The notes beneath the pieces are model-generated. The model ran no database searches, was not told the DNA's origin, and saw only the letters and a program-made list of their open reading frames with translations. Positions 22,301-23,017 of a DNA stretch of 23,017 nucleotides are shown here, piece after piece; position 1 is the first letter of the stretch, and each line of letters begins with the position of its first letter. The DNA is from an uncultured Alistipes sp. (GTDB taxonomy: Bacteria > Bacteroidota > Bacteroidia > Bacteroidales > Rikenellaceae), in NCBI GenBank assembly GCA_937880705.1, contig CALGRZ010000137.1, positions 1 to 23,017 of the forward strand, given 5' to 3'. A program made the position numbers and the translations under genes.

Positions 22301-22820
22301 TACCCTTGTTCTCAAATGCGTAATAATGCTTTTCTGTTGAACCCTCTTCAAATGGAGCAGAGATTTTGAAACCATTTAGATCCAATTCAAGAGTCTTGCC
22401 CTCTGCGATAACAAATGGCAATGTCGCTCCTGCGCGTGTTGACAATGTGCCAGCAGTAAGAAGGGTATTAAGGTCGATATCACCCTCCAAGGTAATCTTC
22501 TCTATACCCTTGTTGATAGCATCAAGGAACTCCTCTACGGTGTCAACCTTTGCGAATGTCTTGCCATCCTCCTTGCCAATCTCACCAGCAAAAGCGTCCT
22601 CGATAGTAACGTCGAAGCTCTTGCCGTCAGTAATCCTGTCGAGCTCGCGCATGAAAGCGCGGGCATGGTATGCAAGAGCATCATTACCTTTCTTGAACTT
22701 GTCGAGTTCCTCCACTACTGCTACAGGAATCACCAGGTCGTTGTCCTGAAAGCGGCGGATAGCCTTGTGGTCGTGCAGGATGATATTGGTATCCAGCACG
22801 AAAATCTTAGTTTTAGCCAT
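19344..22820 (-). CDS. Chimeric ORF: truncated PhoH-type PIN domain fused to a beta-helix repeat surface protein
   Basis: From the ATG at 22820 the frame gives 1158 residues. Residues 1-64 are the start of a Bacteroidetes PhoH-family protein: MAKTKIFVLDTNIILHD, then VIPVAVVEELDKFKKGND and HARAFMRELDRI, i.e. the first half of a PIN nuclease domain with acidic residues Asp10 and Glu37/38. The later PIN Asp residues and the whole PhoH ATPase (about 350 residues) are absent. From about residue 92 (VDTVEEFLDAINKG) to the end it is a right-handed beta-helix-type protein: four modules (about 92-395, 410-670, 684-895, 910-1150), each opening with GGEITL-like and L-x-LNG-K-T-I-like strands, then many x-GG-T/S-x-x-x-N-G-G-T/S-F coils. 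Most modules close with EGY-x-x-V-x-x-N-x-VWTV. Such repeats belong to surface adhesin-like proteins, yet no signal peptide exists here. The PIN part uses GC-rich codons, the repeat part AT-richer ones. Confidence 0.8.
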   Translation of the reverse strand: MAKTKIFVLDTNIILHDHKAIRRFQDNDLVIPVAVVEELDKFKKGNDALAYHARAFMRELDRITDGKSFDVTIEDAFAGEIGKEDGKTFAKVDTVEEFLDAINKGIEKITLEGDIDLNTLLTAGTLSTRAGATLPFVIAEGKTLELDLNGFKISAPFEEGSTEKHYYAFENKGTFIVKDSKGNGQIIARGNFNYGTMTLESGSIVACDGNGGYGVRNYDGATFVMNGGSISTSLEDDHQVNNGGYDATTLRVENGAKATINGGTINNICDFTYAIDNAGEVVIKGGEIKSVHSTVSTYGTMTINGGSFTCNGLEGITAHALVAWDGSETTINGGTFDGKDNYNGFNVDACAGALVNIYGGKFLPVHSGSLYGEGTINVMGGEFFDDPSARVVEGYKAVEGNNVWTVVVDPAAKIGETEYNTLEEAFEAGGEITLLRNVTLAETVILAEGQTVVLNLDGKTITGPNVAKDAEGNRIHVIVNNGTLTINGNGTVQSIATNGGSAILNNGTLTLYNATIEGAPSDTATGNASYAVNTQGTNSGLIVNNTSISGRGAIGATNGTKVVLNGGTYHTPAVAWGHAVYANGEGTEVVVNGGTFSEGYEYKNDNWGMYQIYSGNKAKVIVKGGDFSQTWDCANGYDLCTASEGTIEIYGGTFADDPSKQNGKNFVAEGYESVKENDVWTVKKMTEEDKLRKVLAEGGEITLEEDITIAAKLEVKTTEAIVVNGNNKTINYKGSDRAFDVNGLDTANVTLNDLTFVNTESYCQRGINFNVDGKLTLNNVTVGETGTPATYAINLPGSSDGAEVVINNSYFCGNIALNVWGENAKIKATGSEFVSYDNAEHENYAAISLNNDGSSIANGTTIDIDGGKVIARDEKGEPSYAVRNSTMTGEVTISDSTEVVGTGINPVAAVIYEGYNEFYSCTTLKAAIDKAIETKGSVRLIKDIEVDETITISAEGNVTIDLNGKTISGTMHKNDGAVIKNLGTLTIKNGTISSTAFNGGSTINNQGTVTIEDATLNGANGGDGSWPSYPVNNYSVMTVTNTAINGYHGAVACNAAGETTVTNCTFTKNYFQTSSHVFYINHADAKVVVNGGTYSHNGFDGSLAYVNKGEITINDGTFTAKDGGYGIAALTGGKVIVNGGTLPAFLNWGGEIVDNRTK

Positions 22821-22827
22821 ATCATTA

Positions 22828-23017
22828 TCAGTCTTCCCCCTCAGCATTCTGCATCAGGGAGTCAAGTATTGTCTCTATCGCCGACTTCTGCGAAGCCCTT
22901 ACGCTCAACTTTCCGCTGCCTTTTCTCGGATGACCCAGAGGGAAATACATCACATCCTGGAGCAGAAGTTCAGCATCCACATAATCGAAATCATAGTCCT
23001 TGATCTGGATTATCACG
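22828..23017 (-). CDS. C-terminal end of an unidentified protein (5' end outside window)
   Basis: The frame is open from the window edge to the TGA at 22828-22830, giving at least 63 residues; a GTG at 23016 exists but the true start is probably outside. The visible sequence (IIQIKDYDFDYVDAELLLQD, then VMYFPLGHPRKGSGKLSVR, SQKSAIETILDSLMQN, end AEGED) reads like a real protein: a short beta/alpha part and an acidic end. I do not recognise the family. It ends 7 bases before the ATG of the PIN/beta-helix gene and so was probably in an operon with the original phoH. Confidence 0.6.
   Translation of the reverse strand, partial: VIIQIKDYDFDYVDAELLLQDVMYFPLGHPRKGSGKLSVRASQKSAIETILDSLMQNAEGED

Noticed and set aside
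22820..22847. Upstream ATG at 22847 as start of the PIN/beta-helix gene
   Set aside because: The nine extra residues overlap the end of the preceding gene, and PhoH proteins start at MAKTKIFVLDTN, so the ATG at 22820 is preferred.

Overview
The window looks like a piece of a Bacteroidales chromosome. I suspect an Alistipes/Rikenellaceae-type genome, but that is inference. The support is: repeated promoters of the Bacteroidetes type (TTTG, 19-20 bases, TAnnTTTG), no Shine-Dalgarno sequences, GC-rich coding DNA with AT-rich gaps, many short-signal lipoproteins, and families largely restricted to this phylum (BACON-like, fimbrillin/Mfa-like, DUF4493, PCMD, GGGtGRT).

Layout. (1) 1-1810 is housekeeping: the 5' part of prs (ribose-phosphate pyrophosphokinase, minus strand), engB (minus) and, divergent from it, a MazG/PRA-PH-like pyrophosphohydrolase. 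The engB/pyrophosphohydrolase gap holds a perfect 16-bp inverted repeat that carries both -10-type boxes. (2) 1862-14074 is a long plus-strand run of cell-envelope genes: a BACON-like multidomain lipoprotein with its own terminator, then a promoter and a probable seven-gene operon (fimbrillin-like lipoprotein with a jelly-roll-like C-terminus, three DUF4493 lipoproteins of which the last also carries a PCMD domain, two related outer-membrane beta-barrels, and a second PCMD lipoprotein) closed by a strong terminator at 14116. All the products are predicted to be exported. There is no SusC/SusD pair, so it is not a classical polysaccharide utilisation locus; a surface-assembled structure or glycan-binding coat is the best guess. 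(3) 14150-14385 is a non-coding repeat field: two opposed arrays of one 10-bp unit. (4) 14453-15109 is a HAD phosphatase with a promoter so close that its mRNA may be leaderless. (5) 15180-17100 is AT-rich and accessory in character: a DUF805 membrane protein, a secreted protein whose signal peptide begins upstream of any normal start codon, a one-helix membrane protein, and about 500 bases of gene-poor DNA with possible RNA structure. (6) 17108-18845 (minus) is the GGGtGRT plus IscU/NifU-like pair, with a textbook promoter and a terminator hairpin. (7) 18996-19280 holds two tandem copies of a roughly 148-bp repeat. (8) 19344-22820 (minus) is the strangest gene: the first ~65 residues of a PhoH-type PIN domain run in frame into about 1,070 residues of beta-helix surface-protein repeats. 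An upstream partial gene ends 7 bases before it.

The most notable item is the PIN/beta-helix chimera. It is either a real gene fusion or rearrangement that broke phoH, or an assembly junction, and reads across 22550-22630 would settle which. Other items worth checking are the symmetric divergent promoter, the apparent AUA start, the opposed 10-bp arrays and the self-contained envelope operon.
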